64,000 nt of DNA from Flavobacteria bacterium RIFCSPLOWO2_12_FULL_35_11 (GTDB taxonomy: Bacteria > Bacteroidota > Bacteroidia > Flavobacteriales > Flavobacteriaceae): assembly GCA_001800975.1 (NCBI GenBank), contig MGWK01000089.1, positions 1 through 64,000 on the forward strand, in the 5' to 3' direction. Positions 34,737-42,484 of this stretch are shown here, one piece after another. The notes beneath the pieces were generated by a model, which saw only the letters and a list, made by a program, of their open reading frames with translations, was not told the DNA's origin and made no database searches. The first letter of the stretch is position 1, and each line of letters begins with the position of its first letter. The position numbers and the translations under genes were made by a program.

Positions 34737-36365
34737 ATGGACATCAACTTCAATAAAAACGAAGATTTCAACAAACTTCAATTGGCGGCACTTAAAAGAA
34801 AACTTGTAAAAGTTTACAAAGGCGGCGGTGAAAAAAGAACAGAAAAACACAAAGACAACGGAAAGCTAACGGCAAGAGAACGCATTGAGTATCTTTTTGA
34901 TGCCAAGAGCGATTCCATAGAAATTGGCGCTTTGGTTGGTGAAGGAATGTACGAAGAACACGGTGGTTGTCCGTCGGGCGGCGTTATCGTAAAAATTGGC
35001 TTTATCAAAGGAAAACAATGCATTGTAGTAGCCAATGATGCAACGGTAAAAGCCGGAGCCTGGTTTCCAATTACAGGAAAAAAGAATTTACGAGCCCAGG
35101 AAATTTCCATGGAAAATAAATTGCCCATCATTTATTTGGTGGACAGTGCCGGGGTTTATTTGCCTATGCAAGACGAAATTTTTCCCGATAAAGAACACTT
35201 TGGAAGAATTTTCAGAAATAATGCCGTGATGAGCAGCATGGGAATTACCCAAATAGCCGCTGTTATGGGCAGTTGCGTTGCCGGCGGCGCCTATTTGCCG
35301 ATTATGAGCGACGAAGCTATTATTGTTGACAAAACAGGAAGCATTTTTTTAGCCGGAAGTTATTTGGTGAAAGCTGCCATTGGGGAAAATGTGGATAATG
35401 AAACTTTGGGAGGCGCAACGGCGCACAGCGAAATTAGTGGAGTGACCGATTATAAAGCCACAGATGACCACGACGCTTTGGATAAAATAAAAAATATTAT
35501 TGATAAAATTGGCGATTATAACAAAGCTGGTTTTAACAGAATAAAAACGGTAAATCCGGTTGAAAACCCTGAAGAAATCTTTGGAATTTTACCCGCCACA
35601 AGAACCGACCAATACGATATGCTGGAAATCATAAAACGTTTGGTGGACAATTCAGAAATAGAAGAATATAAAAAAGAATATGGAAAAACCATCATTTGTG
35701 GCTATGCGCGCATCGAAGGCTGGGCTGTGGGAATTGTGGCAAACCAACGAAAAGTGGTTAAAAACGCCAACAAAGAAATGCAATTTGGCGGTGTCATCTA
35801 TTCTGATTCTGCAGATAAATCAACCCGATTTATTGCCAACTGCAATCAGAAGAAAATTCCGTTGGTATTTTTGCAAGACGTTACCGGATTTATGGTCGGC
35901 AGCAAAAGCGAACACGGCGGTATTATAAAAGATGGTGCCAAAATGGTAAATGCGGTGAGCAATTCTGTAGTTCCAAAATTTACGGTGGTGATAGGAAATT
36001 CATACGGCGCAGGAAATTACGCCATGTGCGGAAAAGCGTATGATCCACGCCTTATTTTTGCCTGGCCTTCTGCCCGACTTGCGGTGATGGGAGGCGAACA
36101 AGCTTCAAAAGTATTGTTGCAAATAGAAACGGCTTCGTTAAAAAATAAAGGTGAAGAAATCACCAAAGAAAAAGAACAAAAAATATTGGAACACATTCAG
36201 CAAAAATACGACACGCAAACGTCGCCCTATTATGCCGCTGCGCGTTTATGGACCGATGGGGTTATCAACCCTCTAGACACCAGAAAGTGGATTGGTATGG
36301 GCATTGAAGCCGCAAATCACGCACCCATTGAAAAACAATTCAATTTAGGGATAATTCAGGTTTAA
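34737..36365 (+). CDS. Acyl-CoA carboxylase carboxyltransferase (beta) subunit
   Basis: This carboxyltransferase moves CO2 from biotin to an acyl-CoA. Two crotonase-like halves are visible: oxyanion regions around VDSAGVYLPMQDEIFPD and GSCVAGGAYLPIMSDEA in the first, VTGFMVGSKSEHGGIIKDGAKMV and GNSYGAGNYAMCGKAYDP in the second. These stretches resemble methylcrotonyl-CoA carboxylase beta more than propionyl-CoA carboxylase, but the substrate is not certain. No biotin carboxylase gene is adjacent, so the partner must be elsewhere. The ATG at 34737 is preferred over an upstream TTG at 34719. Confidence 0.88.
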   Translation: MDINFNKNEDFNKLQLAALKRKLVKVYKGGGEKRTEKHKDNGKLTARERIEYLFDAKSDSIEIGALVGEGMYEEHGGCPSGGVIVKIGFIKGKQCIVVANDATVKAGAWFPITGKKNLRAQEISMENKLPIIYLVDSAGVYLPMQDEIFPDKEHFGRIFRNNAVMSSMGITQIAAVMGSCVAGGAYLPIMSDEAIIVDKTGSIFLAGSYLVKAAIGENVDNETLGGATAHSEISGVTDYKATDDHDALDKIKNIIDKIGDYNKAGFNRIKTVNPVENPEEIFGILPATRTDQYDMLEIIKRLVDNSEIEEYKKEYGKTIICGYARIEGWAVGIVANQRKVVKNANKEMQFGGVIYSDSADKSTRFIANCNQKKIPLVFLQDVTGFMVGSKSEHGGIIKDGAKMVNAVSNSVVPKFTVVIGNSYGAGNYAMCGKAYDPRLIFAWPSARLAVMGGEQASKVLLQIETASLKNKGEEITKEKEQKILEHIQQKYDTQTSPYYAAARLWTDGVINPLDTRKWIGMGIEAANHAPIEKQFNLGIIQV

Positions 36366-36370
36366 AAAAA

Positions 36371-36401
36371 TTGTAAATACCTTTTGTAATAATTATATTT
36401 G
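36371..36401 (+). promoter_or_regulatory. Promoter of the yebC gene
   Basis: TTG at 36371-36373 and TATATTTG at 36394-36401 are separated by 20 bases, a textbook Bacteroidota promoter, 25 bases upstream of the ATG at 36427. Confidence 0.7.
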
Positions 36402-36426
36402 CAGCACAAAAAAATTAGAAAACAGT

Positions 36427-37146
36427 ATGGGAAGAGCCTTCGAATTTAGAAAAGGAAGAAAAATGAAACGTTGGTCGGCTATGGCAAAAACATTTACCAG
36501 AATTGGTAAAGATATCGTAATGGCGGTAAAAGAAGGCGGGCCAAATCCGGAAAGCAATTCACGTTTAAGGGCAGTCATCCAAAATGCCAAGGCAGCCAAT
36601 ATGCCTAAAGAAAATGTTGAACGCGCCATTAAAAAAGCCACCGACAAAGATACTGCCAATTATAAAGAAGTACTATTTGAAGGTTACGCGCCGCACGGCA
36701 TTGCTCTGGTAATTGAAACTGCAACAGATAATAACAACAGAACCGTTGCCAACGTGAGAGCTGCTTTTAATAAATGCAACGGAAACTTTGGAACATCAGG
36801 ATCCGTTGTTTTTATGTTTGACCATACGTGCAATTTCCTCATAAAAGCTGATGATCTGAAGATGGATTTGGAAGAATTTGAATTGGAACTGATCGACTTT
36901 AATGTGGAAGAAGTTTTTGAAGACGAAGAAGGAATTCTGATTTACGCGCCTTTTGAACAATTTGGTGCTATCCAAAAGTATCTTGAAGAAAATAATATAG
37001 AAATTCTTTCCTCAGGTTTTGAGAGAATTCCTACTACCACCACCAAACTTTCTGAAGAAGAGCAAGCCGATGTTGAAAAATTATTGGAACGTTTGGAAGA
37101 TGATGACGATGTGCAAAACGTTTACCACTCAATGGAAATGAATTGA
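36427..37146 (+). CDS. YebC/PmpR family protein
   Basis: The 239 residues are a standard YebC: N-terminal basic helical part (GRAFEFRKGRKMKRWSAMAKTFTRIG, a variant of the usual AGHSKWxNI opening), the central conserved NMPKENVERAIKKA, and YEGYAPHG-like FEGYAPHGIAL. Members bind DNA as regulators or, in recent work, act on ribosomes stalled at proline stretches. The gene has a clear promoter and its stop codon overlaps the next start (ATGA). Confidence 0.92.
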   Translation: MGRAFEFRKGRKMKRWSAMAKTFTRIGKDIVMAVKEGGPNPESNSRLRAVIQNAKAANMPKENVERAIKKATDKDTANYKEVLFEGYAPHGIALVIETATDNNNRTVANVRAAFNKCNGNFGTSGSVVFMFDHTCNFLIKADDLKMDLEEFELELIDFNVEEVFEDEEGILIYAPFEQFGAIQKYLEENNIEILSSGFERIPTTTTKLSEEEQADVEKLLERLEDDDDVQNVYHSMEMN

Positions 37147-37481
37147 TGATAAATTTGTTTGGCAAAAAATCTTCGGAATTAAAACAGGAAATACACAAGG
37201 AAATTATTTGTCCGAACTGTCTTTCGAAAAATACGACAAAAATCTCTGTATTAGGTGTTTACAAACACCTTTTTCACATTCCGTTTGTTTCTGGAGGCAA
37301 GTACGGGGCTTCCGTTTGCACAAATTGCAATCATACTTTTGAATTGCATGCTATGCCAATGACCATAAAATTAGCTTATTTTGAATTGAAAGAAACCGCT
37401 AAAACACCTATCTGGTTTTATATCGGTTTAATTGGTGTTAAGGTGCTGGTCTTGGTTAAAATATTCAGTCGGTATTTTTAG
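37143..37481 (+). CDS. Zinc-ribbon membrane protein of unknown function
   Basis: The 112 residues contain two CxxC pairs, CPNC (about 24-27) and CTNC (about 58-61), forming a probable zinc ribbon, followed by a C-terminal hydrophobic helix (about 88-108). The start overlaps the yebC stop in an ATGA arrangement, so the two are translationally coupled. I do not recognise a named family. Coupling to YebC suggests a linked role, but that is inference. Confidence 0.75.
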   Translation: MMINLFGKKSSELKQEIHKEIICPNCLSKNTTKISVLGVYKHLFHIPFVSGGKYGASVCTNCNHTFELHAMPMTIKLAYFELKETAKTPIWFYIGLIGVKVLVLVKIFSRYF

Positions 37482-37492
37482 AAGACGGAAGT

Positions 37493-38578
37493 TCAAAAAC
37501 TATTTTTTAAAAATTCCAACGTTTTTGCTCTGTCAATTTTTTTTGTTTCCGTTTCTATAAACTTTTCTAAAAAATAGATTTCCTTAGGAATTTCATAGGT
37601 TGAAAATAATTTTGAGTTTTTAATTTCGCTAAGAATCAGTGCTTTTGTTGAATTCTTTATTTTATCAATCTTTAATTCTTCAATAATGAGAATCATTTTT
37701 TCACCAAGAATTTTATCTTTTTTTCCTGCAACAAAAAAACGATTTTCAATAATTCCGGCTAATTTTTCTTCAATTTGCTCGGGAATTAATTTTATGCCGC
37801 CCGAATTAATCACGTTATCAATTCTTCCCAGCCATTTAAATTCAGTTGGAGAAATAAGTTCAACCAAATCGTTGGTCACTACTTTTTCTGCTGAAATTGT
37901 TGGCGCATCAATTACCAGACATCCTCTATGATTGACAGCAATTTTGATGTTTGGCAATGTTTTATAATAAGATTGCTTCGCTCCGCTCGCAATGACGTTA
38001 AGTTTTTTAACTGCAATGTGCGTAATGGTTTCCGTCATTCCGTAAGTGGCAAATATTTCAGTTTTTACTTCCTGAATTTTACTTAATAATTCATTTGAAA
38101 CCGTTCCACCGCCGACAATCAGTTTTTTAATTTTATGAATATCAGCCAAAGAATTGTGCAATTGCATAGAAACCATGGCAGAAAAATCATAGATTTTATC
38201 GCTATTTTTTAACGGATTTGAAGTTGGTTCTACAACATCCAAATGCCAGCCCAATGTTAGCGCCCGCACCAACATCATTTTCCCGGCAATATAATTGGTA
38301 GACATACACAACAATGCGGTAGTATTTTCGGGCAAATTAAAATACTCGCCCGTGGCTTTTGCGCTGTTAATCATATGTGATTTTTGAAGCTGGATGATTT
38401 TCGGATTCCCGGTTGAACCAGAAGTTTTTACTTCAACAAAAGATGTCGCATTAAACCAATTCGTTAAAAAATCAGCCACTTCCACAGAAATTTCCTTGGA
38501 AAAATCGATCAGTTCTTCTTCACAACTAAATGATTTTCCCTGCAATTTAAATGCACTGTGATATGGATTTTTTTTCAA
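37493..38578 (-). CDS. menE: O-succinylbenzoate-CoA ligase-like AMP-binding enzyme
   Basis: This acyl-adenylating enzyme activates o-succinylbenzoate with ATP and CoA for menaquinone synthesis. The phosphate loop TSGSTGNPK is at 52-60, the YGMTET motif at 179-184, and the hinge region LGRIDNVINSGG near 248-259. At 361 residues it is the short Bacteroidota form of MenE. Assignment to MenE rests on menC two genes upstream. An unusual stretch, NVIASGAKQS at 194-203, is encoded by a palindromic repeat (37971-37998). Confidence 0.87.
   Translation of the reverse strand: MKKNPYHSAFKLQGKSFSCEEELIDFSKEISVEVADFLTNWFNATSFVEVKTSGSTGNPKIIQLQKSHMINSAKATGEYFNLPENTTALLCMSTNYIAGKMMLVRALTLGWHLDVVEPTSNPLKNSDKIYDFSAMVSMQLHNSLADIHKIKKLIVGGGTVSNELLSKIQEVKTEIFATYGMTETITHIAVKKLNVIASGAKQSYYKTLPNIKIAVNHRGCLVIDAPTISAEKVVTNDLVELISPTEFKWLGRIDNVINSGGIKLIPEQIEEKLAGIIENRFFVAGKKDKILGEKMILIIEELKIDKIKNSTKALILSEIKNSKLFSTYEIPKEIYFLEKFIETETKKIDRAKTLEFLKNSF
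37971..37998. repeat. REP-like palindromic element inside menE
   Basis: The 28-base stretch contains the widely scattered bacterial repeat seen on the minus strand as CGTCATTGCGAGCGGAGCGA followed by AGCAATC. It is far more GC-rich than its surroundings, and its translation, VIASGAKQS, is a known signature of such elements when they lie in frame in genes. Confidence 0.75.
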
Positions 38579-38657
38579 TGGGTTTAATCGTTTATTTGTT
38601 TAAAAGTTTAATTGTGTGATTGTGAATCAAATTAATGAATTTATTATACTAATTTCA

Positions 38658-39641
38658 TTATAATTCCCCCTTCGGGGGATAGGGGGCTATAAACTCCTCT
38701 TCCTTAAATTCTATCGGTTTAAACACTTGGCCAAACAATTTTTCTTTCCAGTTGGTCCATCCGTATTTTTTGGAAAACAATAACAAAATTAATGGATACA
38801 AAATAAATACCGGCACAAACATTTCATAATCAATAGAAGGTTCAGAAATATCAACCAATAAAGCATCTGTTTGAAAAACAGTCCAGTTTGTTGTGACCAA
38901 AACCGCCGCAACAACATTGTTTGCCGCATGAAAACCCAAAGCCAACTCGGTGCCTTCATCCATCAAAGTAAAAATTCCAAGTAATAGACCCGTTCCAATA
39001 TAATAGACCATGATAAACCAGCCCAATTTCTCCACTTCCGGATTTAAACCGTGCAACAAACCAAATATTGCGGAAGTCAACATGAGCGCCACAAACGAAT
39101 TTTTAAACCAAGTTCCAAATCCTTGCATTAAATATCCTCGAAACAACAATTCTTCCATACTTGTTTGGATGGGCAAAAACAAGACTGATATAAGCAATAA
39201 AATAAAAAACGGGATGGCTTTAAAATTCCAAATATAATCTTCCGGCGCCATAAAATATCCAATAGCCACCATAAAAAGCCCTACAATTCCCCAGACTGAA
39301 AACGCATAAAAGACGCGTCCCCAGTCCACTTTTTCCCTGCTGGTAATAATGGTCTTTATTTTTCTTTTATGGATAAATTTTATGCCTAAAAACAAGGACA
39401 GCAATCCAAACAAAAAAGAAGCAATAATCAATAAAAGAAACAAATTTGCATCAATTCCCAGATCCACAAAATTTGTGCTTGCAGATTGCATAAACGTTTC
39501 AATATCGCCTGCATAAATGAAAGCAACTAAGGATAAAGGAACATATCCCATAATTTGCCAGCCAAAAATCAATAACATCAATGTCACCAAATAAGCAGTC
39601 CACTTATTATTTCCTTTGTATGCTTGTTGTATAAATTTCAT
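38658..39641 (-). CDS. CPBP family intramembrane metalloprotease
   Basis: This 327-residue inner-membrane protein has about eight hydrophobic segments. The CPBP motifs are intact: EELLFRGY with E163, E164 and R168, FGLLHGLN with H197, and GFHAANN with H238 and N241. The family includes type II CAAX prenyl proteases and bacteriocin self-immunity proteins; in bacteria the substrate is usually unknown. It lies 2 bases behind menC and 79 bases before menE. The last residues (IAPYPPKGEL) are encoded by a GC-rich palindromic repeat, so the natural C-terminus may have been shorter or different. Confidence 0.9.
   Translation of the reverse strand: MKFIQQAYKGNNKWTAYLVTLMLLIFGWQIMGYVPLSLVAFIYAGDIETFMQSASTNFVDLGIDANLFLLLIIASFLFGLLSLFLGIKFIHKRKIKTIITSREKVDWGRVFYAFSVWGIVGLFMVAIGYFMAPEDYIWNFKAIPFFILLLISVLFLPIQTSMEELLFRGYLMQGFGTWFKNSFVALMLTSAIFGLLHGLNPEVEKLGWFIMVYYIGTGLLLGIFTLMDEGTELALGFHAANNVVAAVLVTTNWTVFQTDALLVDISEPSIDYEMFVPVFILYPLILLLFSKKYGWTNWKEKLFGQVFKPIEFKEEEFIAPYPPKGEL
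38665..38687. repeat. GC-rich palindromic repeat at the 3' end of the CPBP gene
   Basis: CCCCC-TTC-GGGGG (38666-38678) followed by another GGGGG block forms a compact hairpin, typical of scattered intergenic repeats in Bacteroidota. It supplies the final codons of the protease gene. Confidence 0.65.
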
Positions 39642-39643
39642 TT

Positions 39644-40678
39644 TTATAATTTAACGTTCCATTTAATTTTGTTGTTGTAATGTAAATTCTCTCCCTTTAC
39701 CTCTAGCGGACTTTCAAAATTGTTGGTAAACAAACTTCCGGTTCCCAATCCTTGCGGCATGTTGTTTTTTAAGGTGTATGTCCACTGCGCAATGGCGTTT
39801 AAACCAACATTGCTTTCCAAAGCCGAGGTAATCCACCAGCCAATATTTTGTGTTGCAGCCAGCTGAATCCATTCGGCACTTCCTTTAAATCCGCCCACCA
39901 AACTTGGTTTCAGAATAACGTATTGCGGCTTTATTGTTTGTAGCATTTTCTTCTTATCTGTTACATCAAAAACACCGATTAATTCTTCATCCAACGCAAT
40001 TGGAATTGGCGATTTTGAACATAATTCTGCCATTTCATCAATTTGTCCCTGTTTAATGGGCTGTTCAATAGAATGTATTTCCAAATCAGACAATCTTTTT
40101 AATTTTCCCAAGGCTTCTGACGGAAGAAATCCACCGTTTGCATCAACTCTCAGTTCAATTTCTGCGGAAGAAAATTCATTTCTGATGCTTTTCAGCAAAG
40201 AAATTTCCGTTTCAAAATCGATGGCTCCTATTTTCAATTTAAGGGTTGAAAAACCTGCATTTATTTTTTCTAAAATTTGTTGTTTCATAAAAGCTTCGCT
40301 TCCCATCCAAATCAACCCGTTTATTTTTATGGCAACTTCAGATTTGGTAAATTTCGAAGGAAACAATTCAAAAGGATCTTTATGCTGAACCGACAAAAGC
40401 GCCTGTTCCAATCCGAACTGAATGGAAGGAAACTCAGTGAGTTCAATCAATAATGCTGACGAATTTCTGTTGATATTTTCACAAAGCCAAGCCAATTTGG
40501 CTTCATAATCTGGTCTGTCATCGGTGCTTAATCCTTTAAAAACTGCACATTCTCCATAACCAACTTTATCACCGTTAACCACTTTTAAAAAATAGGTTTC
40601 CTTGGTTCGCAAAACACCTCTTGAAGTGCCGCTGGCCTGTTTAAAATTTAGGATATATTTTTGAAAAAAAACTTTCAT
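39644..40678 (-). CDS. menC: O-succinylbenzoate synthase
   Basis: This enolase-superfamily enzyme dehydrates SHCHC to o-succinylbenzoate in menaquinone synthesis. The active-site set is visible: TLKLKIGAID with the catalytic Lys pair, RVDANGGF (Asp), HSIEQPI (Glu), IALDEEL (Asp), and VILKPSLVGG (second Lys). The ATG at 40678 starts a typical N-terminus; another ATG 27 bases further out lacks support. It is the first of menC-CPBP-menE and divergent from a sterol-desaturase-like gene. Confidence 0.92.
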   Translation of the reverse strand: MKVFFQKYILNFKQASGTSRGVLRTKETYFLKVVNGDKVGYGECAVFKGLSTDDRPDYEAKLAWLCENINRNSSALLIELTEFPSIQFGLEQALLSVQHKDPFELFPSKFTKSEVAIKINGLIWMGSEAFMKQQILEKINAGFSTLKLKIGAIDFETEISLLKSIRNEFSSAEIELRVDANGGFLPSEALGKLKRLSDLEIHSIEQPIKQGQIDEMAELCSKSPIPIALDEELIGVFDVTDKKKMLQTIKPQYVILKPSLVGGFKGSAEWIQLAATQNIGWWITSALESNVGLNAIAQWTYTLKNNMPQGLGTGSLFTNNFESPLEVKGENLHYNNKIKWNVKL

Positions 40679-40753
40679 CTGTTTTATTAAAGTCGAAAGA
40701 TACAACTATTTGAAAATTTATTTTATATTGGCAAAAGAAATTAAAACTGTTTT

Positions 40754-41668
40754 ATGGACCTGCCGCAGATACCGAATTTGATTTATTATGCGATTCCTTT
40801 TTTTATCGTAACAGTGATTATTGAAGGCATTGCTATTTTCAAAAAAGACCCGGAAAACTATAACATTAAAGACACTTTTGCTTCTTTATCTATGGGCGTT
40901 GGCAATGTTTTGGTTAATTTATTAAGCAAATTAATCGTGGTTTTTGTGATCACTTTTTTATACGAAAATTTTAGGATGGCAACCATTCCATTTGCCTGGT
41001 GGGCCTGGTTATTGATTTTGTTTGCCGACGATTTTTGTTATTACTGGTTTCATAGAATTGGACACGAAAGTCGGTTTTTTTGGGCATCGCACATCATCCA
41101 TCATTCCTCACAAAAATACAATTTAAGTACCGCTTTGCGCCAAACTTGGACTGGCGGATTTTTCAGTTTTGTGTTTTATTTGGCCTTGCCTTTATTTGGT
41201 TTTCACCCTTTAATGATATTTACACAGATGGCCGTCAGTTTAATTTACCAATATTGGATTCATACCGAATTAATTGACAAAATGCCCCGTTGGTTTGAAG
41301 CAGTTTTCAACACGCCTTCACATCACAGGGTTCATCACGGATCAAATCCTTTGTATCTCGACAGAAATTACGCGGGAATTCTCATTATTTGGGACAAATT
41401 ATTTGGCACTTTTCAGCCTGAATTAAAGGAAGAAAAAGTTGTTTACGGATTGCATTCAAACATCAACACCTACAATCCAATAAAAATTGCATTTCACGAA
41501 TGGATTGACGTTTTTAAAGACGCCATTTCAGCAAAAACTTCTTTTGTAAAAAAGTTTAACTATTTCATTAAACCACCAGGTTGGAAACACGACGGTTCAG
41601 GCTTGCTTTCTGAAGATTTAAGAAAAGAATGGCTTATGAACCATCAAAAAAATGCTCCTATAAATTAG
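40754..41668 (+). CDS. Sterol desaturase/fatty acid hydroxylase family protein
   Basis: This 304-residue membrane di-iron enzyme has four or five hydrophobic segments and the histidine boxes of the superfamily: HRIGHE, HIIHHSSQ and HRVHHG. Enzymes of this family hydroxylate or desaturate lipids, carotenoids or alkyl chains; the substrate cannot be told from sequence. The gene is monocistronic and splits the men genes, being divergent from menC and convergent with an MBL hydrolase gene 23 bases away. Confidence 0.88.
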   Translation: MDLPQIPNLIYYAIPFFIVTVIIEGIAIFKKDPENYNIKDTFASLSMGVGNVLVNLLSKLIVVFVITFLYENFRMATIPFAWWAWLLILFADDFCYYWFHRIGHESRFFWASHIIHHSSQKYNLSTALRQTWTGGFFSFVFYLALPLFGFHPLMIFTQMAVSLIYQYWIHTELIDKMPRWFEAVFNTPSHHRVHHGSNPLYLDRNYAGILIIWDKLFGTFQPELKEEKVVYGLHSNINTYNPIKIAFHEWIDVFKDAISAKTSFVKKFNYFIKPPGWKHDGSGLLSEDLRKEWLMNHQKNAPIN

Positions 41669-41691
41669 CATTAACGCTAAAACTTATTTTT

Positions 41692-42372
41692 CTATAATTT
41701 TAAGCTAGCGCCAATCTCAAGTAAAATCAATTCTTTTTTTGCTTTGGCAAACTTTTCAAAAGCGTCTTTATGGTTTATTTTTATGTAGCCAAAAGTGTCA
41801 AAATGAACGCCCAAAACTTTATTGCAGCCTAAAAATTTAGATGCTATAATTGCTTCATCTAAACCCATGGTGAAATTATCGCCAACCGGCAAAATTGCCA
41901 AATCGAGCTCGCCAATTACTTGGGGAATTAATTTCATATCATACGTTAAAGCGGTATCGCCGGAAATATAGATGAGGTGATGGCTGGTTTCTATGACAAA
42001 ACCACCCGGTTGTCCGCCGTAACTTCCATCGGGAAAAGAACTGGAATGAATGGCATTTGTATAATGTACTGTTCCGAAATCGAAAGTCCATTTTCCGCCG
42101 TGATTCATTGGATGCCCTTTAATTCCTTTGCTTTCAAAATGAGAAACAATTTCAAAATTTGAAATGACTGTGGCCCCAGTTCGTTTTGCGATGGTTTCAA
42201 CATCCAAAATATGATCTTGGTGTGCATGGGTTATTAAAATATAATTGGCCTGTAATTTATTGATGTCAATGTTTTTGGCCAATTCATTTCCAGAAATAAA
42301 TGGATCAACTAACAGTGTTTTGTCTTTTGTTTCGATACTTAAACTTGAATGGCCTAAAAAGGTGATTTTCAT
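41692..42372 (-). CDS. MBL-fold metal-dependent hydrolase (UPF0173 type)
   Basis: From the ATG at 42372 the protein has 226 residues, starting MKITFLGHSSLSIETKDKT like UPF0173 proteins. The metal motif HAHQDH is complete, followed by GDTALTYDM and the late His in GVHFDTFG. Cytoplasmic; reaction unknown. A longer reading frame reaches 42432 but would run into the terminator hairpin of the upstream TonB gene, so the shorter start is favoured. Confidence 0.88.
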   Translation of the reverse strand: MKITFLGHSSLSIETKDKTLLVDPFISGNELAKNIDINKLQANYILITHAHQDHILDVETIAKRTGATVISNFEIVSHFESKGIKGHPMNHGGKWTFDFGTVHYTNAIHSSSFPDGSYGGQPGGFVIETSHHLIYISGDTALTYDMKLIPQVIGELDLAILPVGDNFTMGLDEAIIASKFLGCNKVLGVHFDTFGYIKINHKDAFEKFAKAKKELILLEIGASLKL

Positions 42373-42421
42373 AATGGGAAGTTTGTTAGTGATACCCTGC
42401 AATTTAATAAAATAAATCCAT

Positions 42422-42455
42422 AAAAAAACCACGAAAAACTAATTTTCCGTGGTTT
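42422..42455 (-). terminator. Rho-independent terminator of the TonB receptor gene
   Basis: AAACCACG at 42426-42433 pairs with CGTGGTTT at 42448-42455, extended by an AAAA/TTTT segment with a bulge. On the minus strand it ends in a T-run, 30 bases after the receptor's stop codon. Confidence 0.8.
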
Positions 42456-42484
42456 CCAACAAACAAATAAGTAAAGTTTATGAA

